Shown one piece after another: positions 1 through 7,106 of a DNA stretch of 12,849 nt (position 1 is its first letter; each line of letters starts with the position of its first letter). The DNA lies in the NCBI GenBank assembly GCA_933822405.4, contig CAKOGP040001944.1, positions 1 to 12,849 on the forward strand, in the 5' to 3' direction. The position numbers and the translations under genes are program-made. This DNA comes from Cylindrotheca closterium. Its lineage: Eukaryota > Bacillariophyta > Bacillariophyceae > Bacillariales > Bacillariaceae. The notes beneath the pieces are model-generated. The model was not told the DNA's origin and did not search any database. It saw nothing but the letters and a program-made list of their open reading frames with translations.

Positions 1-266
1 TTCTCTTTCTTTTCTTCCTTCTTCAACTTCGCCAGCTTCTTCATTCTTTTATCCTCCAGACAGTTGCGGTACTTTTGAAATCTAATTTCTTGTTGAATCC
101 GCTCTCTGAATTTTCGTTTTTCGAATGAGTGGTATTCAACCCTAGTTTCTTGAAACTCCAATGCTGTGAGGCCAACATGATTTTTTTTCTGTTTTGCCCT
201 CGTCAAATAAAACTTGAGCTTGCCACGTGCATTATGGGTGGGTTGTTGGGTGCTTGGCCAGGTCAT
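1..266 (-). CDS. Partial coiled-coil protein, runs off left edge
   Basis: A minus-strand frame is open from an ATG at 266-264 to the window edge, about 88 codons, after an in-frame stop just upstream. From about residue 35 on the composition is strongly coding-like: alternating basic and acidic residues with regular Leu/Ile/Phe (for example FEKRKFRERIQQEIRFQKY, then KKLAKLKKEEKK), as in a long charged helix or coiled coil. The ATG has a weak context (C at -3), and the first ~34 residues look less protein-like. An AG after a short pyrimidine-containing stretch at 165-164 (tcacag, minus strand) could instead be a splice acceptor, making the true exon 163 to 1. No domain or family is recognised, and the rest of the gene lies outside the window. 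Confidence 0.5.
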   Translation of the reverse strand, partial: MTWPSTQQPTHNARGKLKFYLTRAKQKKNHVGLTALEFQETRVEYHSFEKRKFRERIQQEIRFQKYRNCLEDKRMKKLAKLKKEEKKE

Positions 267-465
267 CAGCCTAAATCAAATCTTCCTGTAACGGTTTGTC
301 TCTTGCCTTGTCCTGAGCGTTGCGCAAGGTCGTCCATGGCGATATCAGAATTTTTAGTAGAAATAACAGGTTGAGTGTAGTTTTTTTTTCATCAGCAGAA
401 TCAAGCACAGCAAACGCAACAGCACGAGCGTCGTTCACCACTGCATCGTTTGGCCCTCCCTTGGC

Positions 466-783
466 TTAGAGTTCCGTTGCCAGCTGCGTCTCCGTGTTTG
501 CTGACATGTCAACTTCCCGTTCATCCAGCAAATCAACGTATTCTTTCCAACCAAAACCCTTTCTTCTTACCTTGTCGGTGAGGAAGCGGCTGAAAGTCTC
601 TCTCCTTTCACCTCCTGCCTCGCCGTAGAACTCGTTTTTGTCCCAATGATGTTGCGTGACAAGGACTGTATCTTTTGGTGAAAGTAGTCGTTGGTCCGCC
701 AGCTCGAATTTCCAGCAACGGTTTTGGAAAGGGGGAAGCTCGGCTTGGTGAGTAAAATCTCGCACATTTGAGTAAAATCTCAC
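466..783 (-). CDS. Possible small coding exon, function unknown
   Basis: This 105-codon minus-strand frame ends at a stop at 466-468. Its last ~88 residues have a balanced, protein-like composition (motifs such as DTVLVTQHHWDKNEF and RKGFGWKEYVDLLDE), rich in Trp, Phe and charged residues. The first ~17 residues come from the 20-bp palindromic repeat array, so the apparent start is probably not the real one. A splice acceptor after ttttactcaccaag (about 737) would make the coding part start there. I found no GT donor of the right phase before the stop that would join it to the coiled-coil exon at 163-1, so the two are probably not one transcript by that route. I recognise no family. It could be the last exon of a gene or a chance frame. 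Confidence 0.35.
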   Translation of the reverse strand: MRFYSNVRDFTHQAELPPFQNRCWKFELADQRLLSPKDTVLVTQHHWDKNEFYGEAGGERRETFSRFLTDKVRRKGFGWKEYVDLLDEREVDMSANTETQLATEL

Positions 784-890
784 ACGTTTGAGTAAAAACT
801 CACATGTTTGAGTTCTAACTCACACGTTTGAGTTCTAACTCAAACGTGTGAGTTATAACTCAAGGATTCCCTCGCAATGAGTTATAACTC
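750..890. repeat. 20-bp tandem array of GAGT...ACTC palindromes
   Basis: GAGT starts recur at 750, 770, 790, 810, 830 and 850, exactly 20 bp apart, with a displaced seventh at 879. Each unit holds a dyad. The first two read GAGTAAAATCTC, the third GAGTAAAAACTC, the next two GAGTTCTAACTC, and the last two the perfect palindrome GAGTTATAACTC. The spacers are mostly variants of ACACGTTT. The array overlaps the 5' end of the 466-783 frame. Confidence 0.9.
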
Positions 891-1787
891 CCAACTTCAG
901 ATTCCGTCTATTGATATGATTTGGAATTCGAAGTTTCTTAATGACCCTGTGACCATCAAATGACCTGTTGTTATTTACACAATTAGGATCAGAAAAGATC
1001 AATAATAAATTTGTTCTGTGAGAATGATATTGTTTAAAAACTGAAATATATTTAAGGCAGGGATCGCCCATCGAAAGACATCAGAATTCCCACAGTCGAC
1101 CCCGCGCGTACGGATTTTCGTCATTTGCCAGGACTTCGAGAAAATGATCGCTGATTGAATCATCAATTCAAGCCATACATTAATCAAATAGGAACAATTT
1201 CACTCAAAGTATACCTAACACAGGAGAACAATTGTCATGAAAGTGTTGCACAGCAGATTACAAATTTAGATTGCAGAGAGTTTGTTCTGAGCTCTAAAGG
1301 CACTCATGATAGAGCACATTCTGCTTATTTCTAACAGTCATGTGAGACGGATTTACTGTCTGAATTCTCTCTCTTTTGAGTGAATTCCATCTCTCACTCT
1401 TTTGTGGAGATCGTCACATCACGTCACATCATTAAAAGGATAGAATCTCTGTTTTATCTTACTGTCTGGCTATATCGGTCTCGGATCTATAGCATCCTTA
1501 ACAGTATTCTACCTTGTCAGGTCAGGGCATCACGCCCTTTTCTGCCCTCTCCCTTCATTGTGCAGAATTGAAAAAGGCGTTCCAAAGCCAGCAAGCATGT
1601 CAGAACAAAGGGGGCAACACCAAGCAACCCCATATCTATACAGTCAGTGGTGTTGTGTTATTCAATTGCCGCCCTTTTCGAAGAAATTTTGACGATCAAA
1701 TTGTTTGACACATCAAGTCGTTGCCTTGGTGAGACATCACAAGATCATGCCACTGTACCTTCTTCGCTTACTTTGGCATTCGAATGA
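891..1787. other. Intergenic stretch, no gene seen
   Basis: About 900 bases, A/T-rich in its first third. Only short open frames (at most 72 codons) occur on either strand, with compositions that do not look coding. A weak imperfect direct repeat (TGAATTCtctctctttt and TGAATTCcatctctcact) lies at about 1360-1402, and a CRE-like TCACGTCA with flanking CACATCA copies lies at about 1412-1431. Nothing else is supported. Confidence 0.6.
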
Positions 1788-1839
1788 ATGAATCAGTCCG
1801 TCCTTCGCCAGCCAACACCTGAGGTCAATAGAGTCCAAA

Positions 1840-1960
1840 TTTCTTCGTACGTTAGATGCGTACACGTACAAAGATGTGTATTACACGCGTGCACACTACA
1901 CACGTGCGTGTACACTGTGTACCGGTACACTAGTACTACCGGTACAACTGGTATCGCAGC
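1840..1960 (+). promoter_or_regulatory. GTAC/CACGTG palindrome-rich upstream region
   Basis: Dense overlapping short palindromes lie just upstream of the kinase gene: TACACGTACA, ACACGTGCGTGT with an internal CACGTG core, and the perfect 14-bp palindrome GTGTACCGGTACAC at 1917-1930, followed by a second TACCGGTA. The frame of the downstream gene happens to stay open through here from an ATG at 1788. It would encode an odd Cys/Val/Tyr/Thr-rich peptide, so I read this stretch as promoter or 5' UTR. The function is inferred from position and symmetry only. Confidence 0.45.
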
Positions 1961-2030
1961 CAAAACAAACAATCCCATCTACCTACCGTCATCATCCACC
2001 AGCCTTTTTGTTTCCGAGCGACAGAGCATC

Positions 2031-4592
2031 ATGACCTCTCCCCAAGGCAATAGTCTTGCAAATGTTGTTAATAATGAAATCACTGCATCAGATCATCCTT
2101 GTCACGAAAGTTATAATGAATACAAATCTAAAGCTCGTCAAGATGCTGTAACAACTGTGGAAAACTGGGACAAGCGCAAAGATGATTGGGAGAAGCTTTT
2201 GTCTGATGATAAACCCTTAGAGAATGACGTAGTGAACTGTATACAGTCCACCCTCAGAATTAAGCTCCAAGAAGGCAATGCAGACCGACATGCTTTCATT
2301 GCGTTCATGGAAGAATCCAAACGGCAGTTCGACTTATTTAATGATCAACAGAAAGAGATTGATGCCGACTTTGAAACGTTGGGTTCGGACAAAGCTGCTT
2401 TGCAAAAAAAAATCAGCGAAGAACTGGCGAGTTCTAATATTGCTAGTCATGCCACAGTTTCTGGCATTGACGGGGCAGGTCAAAAGCGCAAGCTAGACAA
2501 AACCATGGAGAAATACAAAGACGACAGCTTCGTCATGGAGCTTTTCAAGGCAAAGGTGGAAGCGGAGCAGAAGAGCCTGATAGACAGACAAGGGAGGCTG
2601 AAAGAGGAGCAGAAGAGCCTGATAGACAGACAAGGGAGGCTGAAAGCGGAGCGAGGGGAGCTGAAAGCGGAGCGGAAGAGCCTGAAAGACCGACAAGGGA
2701 AGCTGAAAGCGCAGAGGGAGAAGCTCATCGTCGCAGTGCAAAACCGGGTCAATGACATTGGTTCACGTCATGAAAAGGCTCAGGGAAAACTCGATAATCA
2801 TGCCTCGTTTGGCAATGAAACGACAGTTAAATCTCACCCAACCCTAGAGAATAATGCACAAAAGAACTCTCGCTCGGCTAAACAAGTCCCAGAAAAACCT
2901 TCTATCAGTGAAGTGGAAGTGAAGGACTTTCTGAGCATATTGACGGTGGAAAAGAAAGATCGGTACTTGGAAAAATTGGAGGTTCTAGCCGATAATCTTG
3001 TTGGACTGATTAGTTTGGAGGCACCGTGCACTGGCGCTGGTCGTGATTGCGACGCCAGAGAAGTGAAGGAGATAGTAGCAAAGATCCTTGATCCTGGGTT
3101 TCTCGAATCAGCTTCCCCACCGTGCGAGAAGAAGCTCGTCGTCCGAGATTGGAACGAGACTGCTGCTGCACAGCCCATAGTCCATGCCATCATCTATCGA
3201 TTGCTCGGCATTGTAAATCTTCGTCACCTTCATGTGTCCAAGGAACAGAAAACAAGAGGCAAAAATGTTACCGAGAAGGACCGAGTCATGGATTTTTTGG
3301 TCCATGAAATCCGTGAGCACGTTTTTCATGCCTTTCCAAGCATGATTGAAGGTATAGTTGAAGTGAAGAGGTGTGAACGCAATCCCGAAAAGGATGACGA
3401 ACAAATTAATCGCGCAGCAAATCAAGTGGTCGGAAACTTTGCGAAGAGGTTGCGAGGGGAGCTCAATTTTCTAGGTATTGGTGTGGATTGCGACCTGTAT
3501 GGAGTTGCTGTATCTTTGTCCAAGATATCGGCAGTCAAAGCATCGCTGGGGGGTGTGGGAACGAAAGAAGTTAGCGTCTTATTTACCAAGTCCAAGCCTA
3601 TTGAGTTCTTATCTCAAGATGGTCTTCAGCTTCTGGCGTGTGCATTGAGGGCCAGTTTTAATCTGACAGGAGTGAAGTGTGCCGATGCCACACTAGAAGC
3701 AAAACTAAAGTTACCTTCGTACGGAGGTGAGGATGAAATGACAAAAATATCGATTGGCCAGCTTTTGGGTTCCGGAGCCTTTGGGATTGTGTACCCAGTT
3801 CAGCAAATCAAATCTTCGTGCCATGATAATTCTGAAGATCCGAAGAAGTATTTTATAAAGATTCCAATATCCCACCTGGCATTGAGTTCGCTTGAGGATG
3901 AGGCAAAAACCTTGGATAAACTGAACAAAGAGAAGACTGGAAGAAGTAAAGTTCCCAACATTCCACGTTGCGAAGCGAAGTGCACCTTCGATTTTGCTTT
4001 GAATGGCTTTCAGGGTAAAACGTATGGCCTTCTTCTCAATGGTATAATTGGTAAGGCTGCCAATACTTTGGATTGGAATGGGACATGCAACAAGCAGCAC
4101 CTACCCTCTGTCATGGAAAAGGTGTACAACACTCTCGAGGCTGCACACAACCGATGTGTATATCATCTGGATGTACGCCCTGGGAACATTATTGTGTCTG
4201 ACAAGCATACCTCCCATGGCAAGTCGTCTACCGCTAGGGATGTGGACATATTGGTGATTGATTGGGGTGTGGCACTCAATGGTGATGAAGATTTCTCGTT
4301 TCGCGGCTGCGTCCCATACGCTCATGATGAGCTACTCGCGATTGATAGAACACCAGCCAAACCAAAAGAGGTTTATGACTGGGCTTCACTATTGTACACA
4401 TACTACCACTTGCATGAGGGTGATTTACCATGGAATCTCTTGATGGAGCATGGGAAGCGAGTTTGTGATACCGGGATGAGAAAGAACGTAGTTTCAAAAT
4501 GGTGGTGGGAGCAAAAGCAGGAAGATGAAAAAGAAAAGCGCTGTTTTGTTGAAGCGTTTGCGAAAGTTCTTCCTGAAGAAAAGATTGCTTAA
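2031..4592 (+). CDS. Coiled-coil / possible nuclease-like / protein kinase protein
   Basis: This intronless frame encodes 853 residues from the ATG at 2031. That start has A at -3 and skips a low-complexity upstream extension reachable from the ATG at 1788. Residues ~150-240 form a charged coiled coil. Residues ~340-560 are a globular region with the strand EGIVEVKR (E444, K446) followed by a helix QINRAANQVVG, a pattern seen in PD-(D/E)XK nuclease folds, although no clear upstream catalytic Asp is visible. Residues ~575-853 are a protein kinase domain: glycine loop LGSGAFGIV (580-587), putative ATP lysine K610, helix-C glutamate E624, catalytic loop HLDVRPGN (D714, N719), metal-binding DWG (D744-G746) and a helix-F aspartate D783. 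All core residues are present, so activity is plausible. A nuclease-like module ahead of a kinase is known in Crinkler-type eukaryotic effectors. No signal peptide or Crinkler header is visible. The kinase call is strong; the nuclease call is tentative. Confidence 0.85.
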   Translation: MTSPQGNSLANVVNNEITASDHPCHESYNEYKSKARQDAVTTVENWDKRKDDWEKLLSDDKPLENDVVNCIQSTLRIKLQEGNADRHAFIAFMEESKRQFDLFNDQQKEIDADFETLGSDKAALQKKISEELASSNIASHATVSGIDGAGQKRKLDKTMEKYKDDSFVMELFKAKVEAEQKSLIDRQGRLKEEQKSLIDRQGRLKAERGELKAERKSLKDRQGKLKAQREKLIVAVQNRVNDIGSRHEKAQGKLDNHASFGNETTVKSHPTLENNAQKNSRSAKQVPEKPSISEVEVKDFLSILTVEKKDRYLEKLEVLADNLVGLISLEAPCTGAGRDCDAREVKEIVAKILDPGFLESASPPCEKKLVVRDWNETAAAQPIVHAIIYRLLGIVNLRHLHVSKEQKTRGKNVTEKDRVMDFLVHEIREHVFHAFPSMIEGIVEVKRCERNPEKDDEQINRAANQVVGNFAKRLRGELNFLGIGVDCDLYGVAVSLSKISAVKASLGGVGTKEVSVLFTKSKPIEFLSQDGLQLLACALRASFNLTGVKCADATLEAKLKLPSYGGEDEMTKISIGQLLGSGAFGIVYPVQQIKSSCHDNSEDPKKYFIKIPISHLALSSLEDEAKTLDKLNKEKTGRSKVPNIPRCEAKCTFDFALNGFQGKTYGLLLNGIIGKAANTLDWNGTCNKQHLPSVMEKVYNTLEAAHNRCVYHLDVRPGNIIVSDKHTSHGKSSTARDVDILVIDWGVALNGDEDFSFRGCVPYAHDELLAIDRTPAKPKEVYDWASLLYTYYHLHEGDLPWNLLMEHGKRVCDTGMRKNVVSKWWWEQKQEDEKEKRCFVEAFAKVLPEEKIA
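2562..2726 (+). repeat. 42-bp coding minisatellite (two-heptad coiled coil)
   Basis: Inside the kinase gene, a 14-residue unit (AEQKSLIDRQGRLK) is repeated at 2562-2603 and 2604-2645. A half unit (AERGELK) follows at 2646-2666, a diverged unit (AERKSLKDRQGKLK) at 2667-2708, and a partial one to 2726. Fourteen residues are two heptads, so changes of whole or half units keep both the reading frame and the coiled-coil register. The first two copies are nearly identical in DNA, suggesting recent duplication. Confidence 0.9.
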
Positions 4593-5283
4593 AAGGTAGT
4601 GGCAGAACCAATGTGTCAGTAAAAGCTAAGCTAGATAGGGGCCACCGCAGACCTTGTGGTTTTGATCAAGCAGTGGGAGAAGGATGGATGCGTGGTACTC
4701 GTCAGGCTGGACGCTAATGAAAATTTTTATTGTTTCACACCGATCCCTCTTGTTGGATGCGTGATGACTGTCTGACAGATCACCATCATGCTTGTTCGTA
4801 TCCTGCAACAATAGCAATGATGTCCATAAATGCCTCATCAATTAGCTACATAGTGCGCAACTTTCTTTTAGAAAAGCAATATCCATCAAGCTTTTCTGGC
4901 TCTGCAGGAACAGAGCCTGCGGCTAGAGGGATATTGCGATACACACAGTAGGCAAGGATAAATGCTCTTATTTCCCCCTTAAAAGAAGTGTCTATTGTAC
5001 TGGCAGCATATGGTTCGTATGATTATTTATTCCCTCTACTCGTAGTAGGCAACCACAATCAACAACTATCTGAAAAGTATCTTTTTATGATTTCGGCCTG
5101 GGATATCCCGCAGTTTTCTGTGAAGCCAGCTTTCTCTTTTTTTTGGAGAGTCGATGTGGTCATTTTCACCCTCTTCTGCACGAAACTCAAAAAATGACAA
5201 GGAATTTTATAAATGTTCACAATGTCGTTAAGTGTTCAACTTCATTCGCCAGATTAAATTTTATAAGTTTGTTTTATTTTCAC
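4593..5283. other. Non-coding region downstream of kinase gene
   Basis: Short frames on both strands (at most 73 codons) do not look like protein. The stretch presumably holds the 3' UTR and terminator of the kinase gene, but I see no clear polyadenylation signal. The only structure noticed is the nested inverted repeat at 4876-4937. Confidence 0.5.
4876..4937. repeat. Nested inverted repeat (hairpin)
   Basis: The outer arms GCAATATCC (4876-4884) and GGATATTGC (4929-4937) are perfectly complementary. Inside them, GGCTCTG (4898-4904) and CAGAGCC (4911-4917) form a second 7-bp stem with a 6-nt loop. An RNA from either strand could form a two-tier hairpin. It could be a 3' UTR element, a small structured RNA or a mobile-element remnant. 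Confidence 0.6.
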
Positions 5284-5530
5284 AGCAATTGCGGAACATC
5301 TGTAATGACCCCAAAAAAACCTGTAAATTTTTCACAGAAGTTTCGGAACATCTGTGAAAAATTCACAGAGATTTCGGAACATCTGTGAAAAATTCACAGA
5401 GATTTCGGAACATGTGTGAAAAATTCACAGAATTTTTGACTCAGACGATAGAAAATTCACAGAATTTTTGACTCAGGCGATACAAAATTCAACTCAGAAG
5501 ACGGTGCCAACTTAACCGTTTTTTTCAAAT
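5284..5530 (+). repeat. Palindromic 31-bp repeat module, copy 1
   Basis: CGGAACATCTGT-type units start at 5292, 5344, 5375 and 5406 (spacings 52, 31, 31). Complete units contain the palindrome CTGTGAAAAATTCACAG, with 7-bp arms around AAA. A second short direct repeat follows (TTCACAGAATTTTTGACTCA at 5424 and 5456, 32 bp apart). The module ends with CCAACTTAACCGTTTTTTT, a sequence shared with copy 2. It lies directly upstream of transposase remnant 1. Confidence 0.9.
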
Positions 5531-5548
5531 TTGGTCACGCTTGCTTGA

Positions 5549-6007
5549 GATTTTGAAGAGAAAACGCAGAGTTTCAGAATCGAAGTGACACCAGAACAGG
5601 TGCTGATCTACGGATTTGAAATTATTGGGGATTCACCTACCACGATTACTGATGACAACTTCAAGGAGCATAATATTGGAGTTTTCAAGGCTCATTTTGG
5701 CCAACGCCCCAGCACTCTATGCATTCTCTGGCAAGACATTTTGAATTGTACAAACGAAGACTTGGGGCTCCGCCCATCTGACAGAAGCAAGGAGGAGCTT
5801 AAGCGATTGCTAGTTGCAATCCACTCCCTTGCCTCAGCTACTGGGATAAGCACACGAAGGGACCAAGACGACAACCTATGGCACTGGGTGAAAGTTCTTT
5901 GTGCACTGGAAGCAAAGGTGATCAGCTGGTCGGACAAGCAAAAGAACTATGGTCCAGGAAGAAAATTTATCTTGACTGTTGAAGGGGCTGATTTGAAGAT
6001 ACTCTAG
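5549..6007 (+). pseudogene. Truncated DDE (PIF/Harbinger-like) transposase, remnant 1
   Basis: The frame is open from just after a TGA at 5546-5548 to a TAG at 6005-6007, about 152 codons, and it contains no ATG, so no start is available without an upstream exon. The layout matches the N-terminal half of DDE_Tnp_4-type transposases as I know them: an opening LIYGFEIIGDSPTTIT, a VFKAHFGQRPSTLCILW block, a helical LKRLLVAIHSLASATG region, NLWHWVKVLCALEAKVISW, and finally GRKFILTVEGADLKI. The last block corresponds to the first catalytic aspartate motif (usually VDGTD), here altered to VEGAD. The protein stops there, so the rest of the catalytic core is missing. It sits just after a 31-bp palindrome module and is clearly related to the remnant at 6338-6665. 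The family assignment rests on pattern recall, not a search. Confidence 0.65.
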
Positions 6008-6057
6008 TCGCAAACATTATACTGCTATAGAAGAACGGCATTTACTATGAATAAGGT

Positions 6058-6483
6058 TTAACTACGCTTTTGCTTTTTTCTTGGACCATTTGTTTTGGCA
6101 ATTTGGCGCTTTCGGTTGCCTGTTTGTTCTGTCGGTTGCTGCTCATCTTCATCCATTTCCTGTTCCACCTCCTCATTGTCATCCTCCTCCTCTTCATCCT
6201 CCTCATGTAAGCCCAGCTCCTTCAAACGATCCGTCAATGTATCGTCTTCCGCACCAACAACTGGTTTGCAGATGTGGATAATTTTCTTGTCTTCTCTTCT
6301 GTCATGCAAATGGTTGCAGAATTTGCAACGACGAATCCGTATTTTCAAGGCTTTTTTTGGTCCAACCCCCAGCACTATCTGCTTTGTCTGGAACGACATT
6401 ATGAACTCTAAGAACTCAGACTTGGGACTCCAACCATCAGATAAGAGCGAGAAGGGGTTTAAGCGATTTCTCATCGCGATCAA
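6058..6483 (-). CDS. ORF with acidic stretch and basic nuclear-type tail
   Basis: This minus-strand frame of 141 codons ends at 6058-6060. Its first ~45 residues are simply antisense to transposase remnant 2 and are probably not real. The remaining ~95 residues (about 6345 down to 6061) look more protein-like: a CKFCNHLHDR segment with a CxxC and a nearby His, then GAEDDTLTDRLKELGL, a run of Glu/Asp (HEEDEEEEDDNEEVEQEMDE), and a basic end (TNGPRKKQKRS) resembling a nuclear localisation signal. It may be the 3'-terminal exon of a gene or mobile-element protein that lost its 5' part when the transposase copy landed beside it. No family is recognised. Confidence 0.3.
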   Translation of the reverse strand: MIAMRNRLNPFSLLSDGWSPKSEFLEFIMSFQTKQIVLGVGPKKALKIRIRRCKFCNHLHDRREDKKIIHICKPVVGAEDDTLTDRLKELGLHEEDEEEEDDNEEVEQEMDEDEQQPTEQTGNRKRQIAKTNGPRKKQKRS

Positions 6484-6665
6484 TCATTCTCGCCAACACA
6501 ACTGGGACAAGCGAACGAATGGTCCAAGGCGAGTTTCTTTGGCATTGGGTGAAAGTCATTGGGCAACTGAAACACAAGGTGATCAGCTGGCCCGAGAAAG
6601 AATACAATCATTCAGGAAGAACAATTCTCTTGACTGTCGACGGCGTTTTAAAAGTCTACGACTAG
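6338..6665 (+). pseudogene. Frameshifted transposase, remnant 2
   Basis: This is a diverged copy of remnant 1. RIFKAFFGPTPSTICFVW aligns with its VFKAHFGQRPSTLCILW, and LGLQPSDKSEKGFKRFLIAI with LGLRPSDRSKEELKRLLVAI. At about 6481-6492 one extra base relative to remnant 1 breaks the frame. In the +1 frame the similarity resumes (LANTTGTSERMV, then FLWHWVKVIGQLKHKVISW, then GRTILLTVDG) and ends at a TAG at 6663-6665, again straight after the first catalytic-Asp motif. This copy keeps VDG where remnant 1 has VEG. Both copies stop at the same place, so the truncation may predate their separation. Confidence 0.7.
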
Positions 6666-6726
6666 TTTTACATAGGGCAGCCATAAATGTTATATTCCTA
6701 GCTGAACCCACCATTTGCCACAATTT

Positions 6727-6896
6727 CGACATTTCGGAACATCTGTGAAGACCCTTAAAAAACCTGTGAAAAATTCACAGAGATTTCGGAACATCTGTGA
6801 AAAATTCACAGAGATTTCGGAACATCTGTGAAAAATTCACAGAATTTTTGACCCAGACGACCAAGCATTGCTTGCGCCCAACATTAACCGTTTTTT
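6727..6896 (+). repeat. Palindromic 31-bp repeat module, copy 2
   Basis: Units start at 6735, 6787 and 6818, spacings 52 and 31, the same as the first three units of copy 1. It carries the same linker (GAAGACCCTTAAAAAACCTG), the same CTGTGAAAAATTCACAG palindrome and the same exit sequence (CACAGAATTTTTGAC, then CATTAACCGTTTTTTCC). It lies just downstream of transposase remnant 2, in the same orientation as copy 1. Confidence 0.9.
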
Positions 6897-6971
6897 CCTC
6901 TACGGAAGTTGTATGGTGCTTTTACGAAAGAGCATGTGTGCATGTCAGCTGAACCTCTGTTGAAACTTCAC

Positions 6972-7106
6972 GGCAATTTCGGAACATCTGTGAAGACCCT
7001 TAAAAAACCTGTGAAAAATTCACAGAGATTTCGGAACATCTGTTGGTCATTCACAGAGATTTCGGAACATCTGTGAAAAATTCACAGAATTTTTGACTCA
7101 TAGGAC
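6972..7106 (+). repeat. Palindromic 31-bp repeat module, copy 3
   Basis: Units start at 6980, 7032 and 7063 (spacings 52 and 31 again). In the middle unit the palindrome has been altered to CTGTTGGTCATTCACAG, which breaks the symmetry. The module ends in CACAGAATTTTTGACTCA but lacks the TTAACCGTTTTT tail of copies 1 and 2. Its linker is identical to that of copy 2, so these two are the closest relatives. Confidence 0.9.

Noticed and set aside
853..1187. Two short minus-strand frames (72 and 62 codons)
   Set aside because: Composition not protein-like, no start context, and overlapping each other in A/T-rich DNA.
1788..2030. N-terminal extension of the kinase protein from the ATG at 1788
   Set aside because: It would be encoded by palindromic low-complexity DNA with an unlikely Cys/Val/Tyr/Thr-rich composition; the ATG at 2031 has a better context.
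2480..2758. Minus-strand frames with Leu/Phe/Ser repeats
   Set aside because: Antisense shadow of the coiled-coil minisatellite.
6081..6748. Plus-strand Ser-rich frame before transposase remnant 2
   Set aside because: The Ser-rich part is antisense to the acidic run, and only 6338 onward has similarity to the other remnant.
5284..7106. CRISPR array
   Set aside because: The regular ~31-bp period is continuous tandem repeat with no unique spacers, and the setting is eukaryotic.
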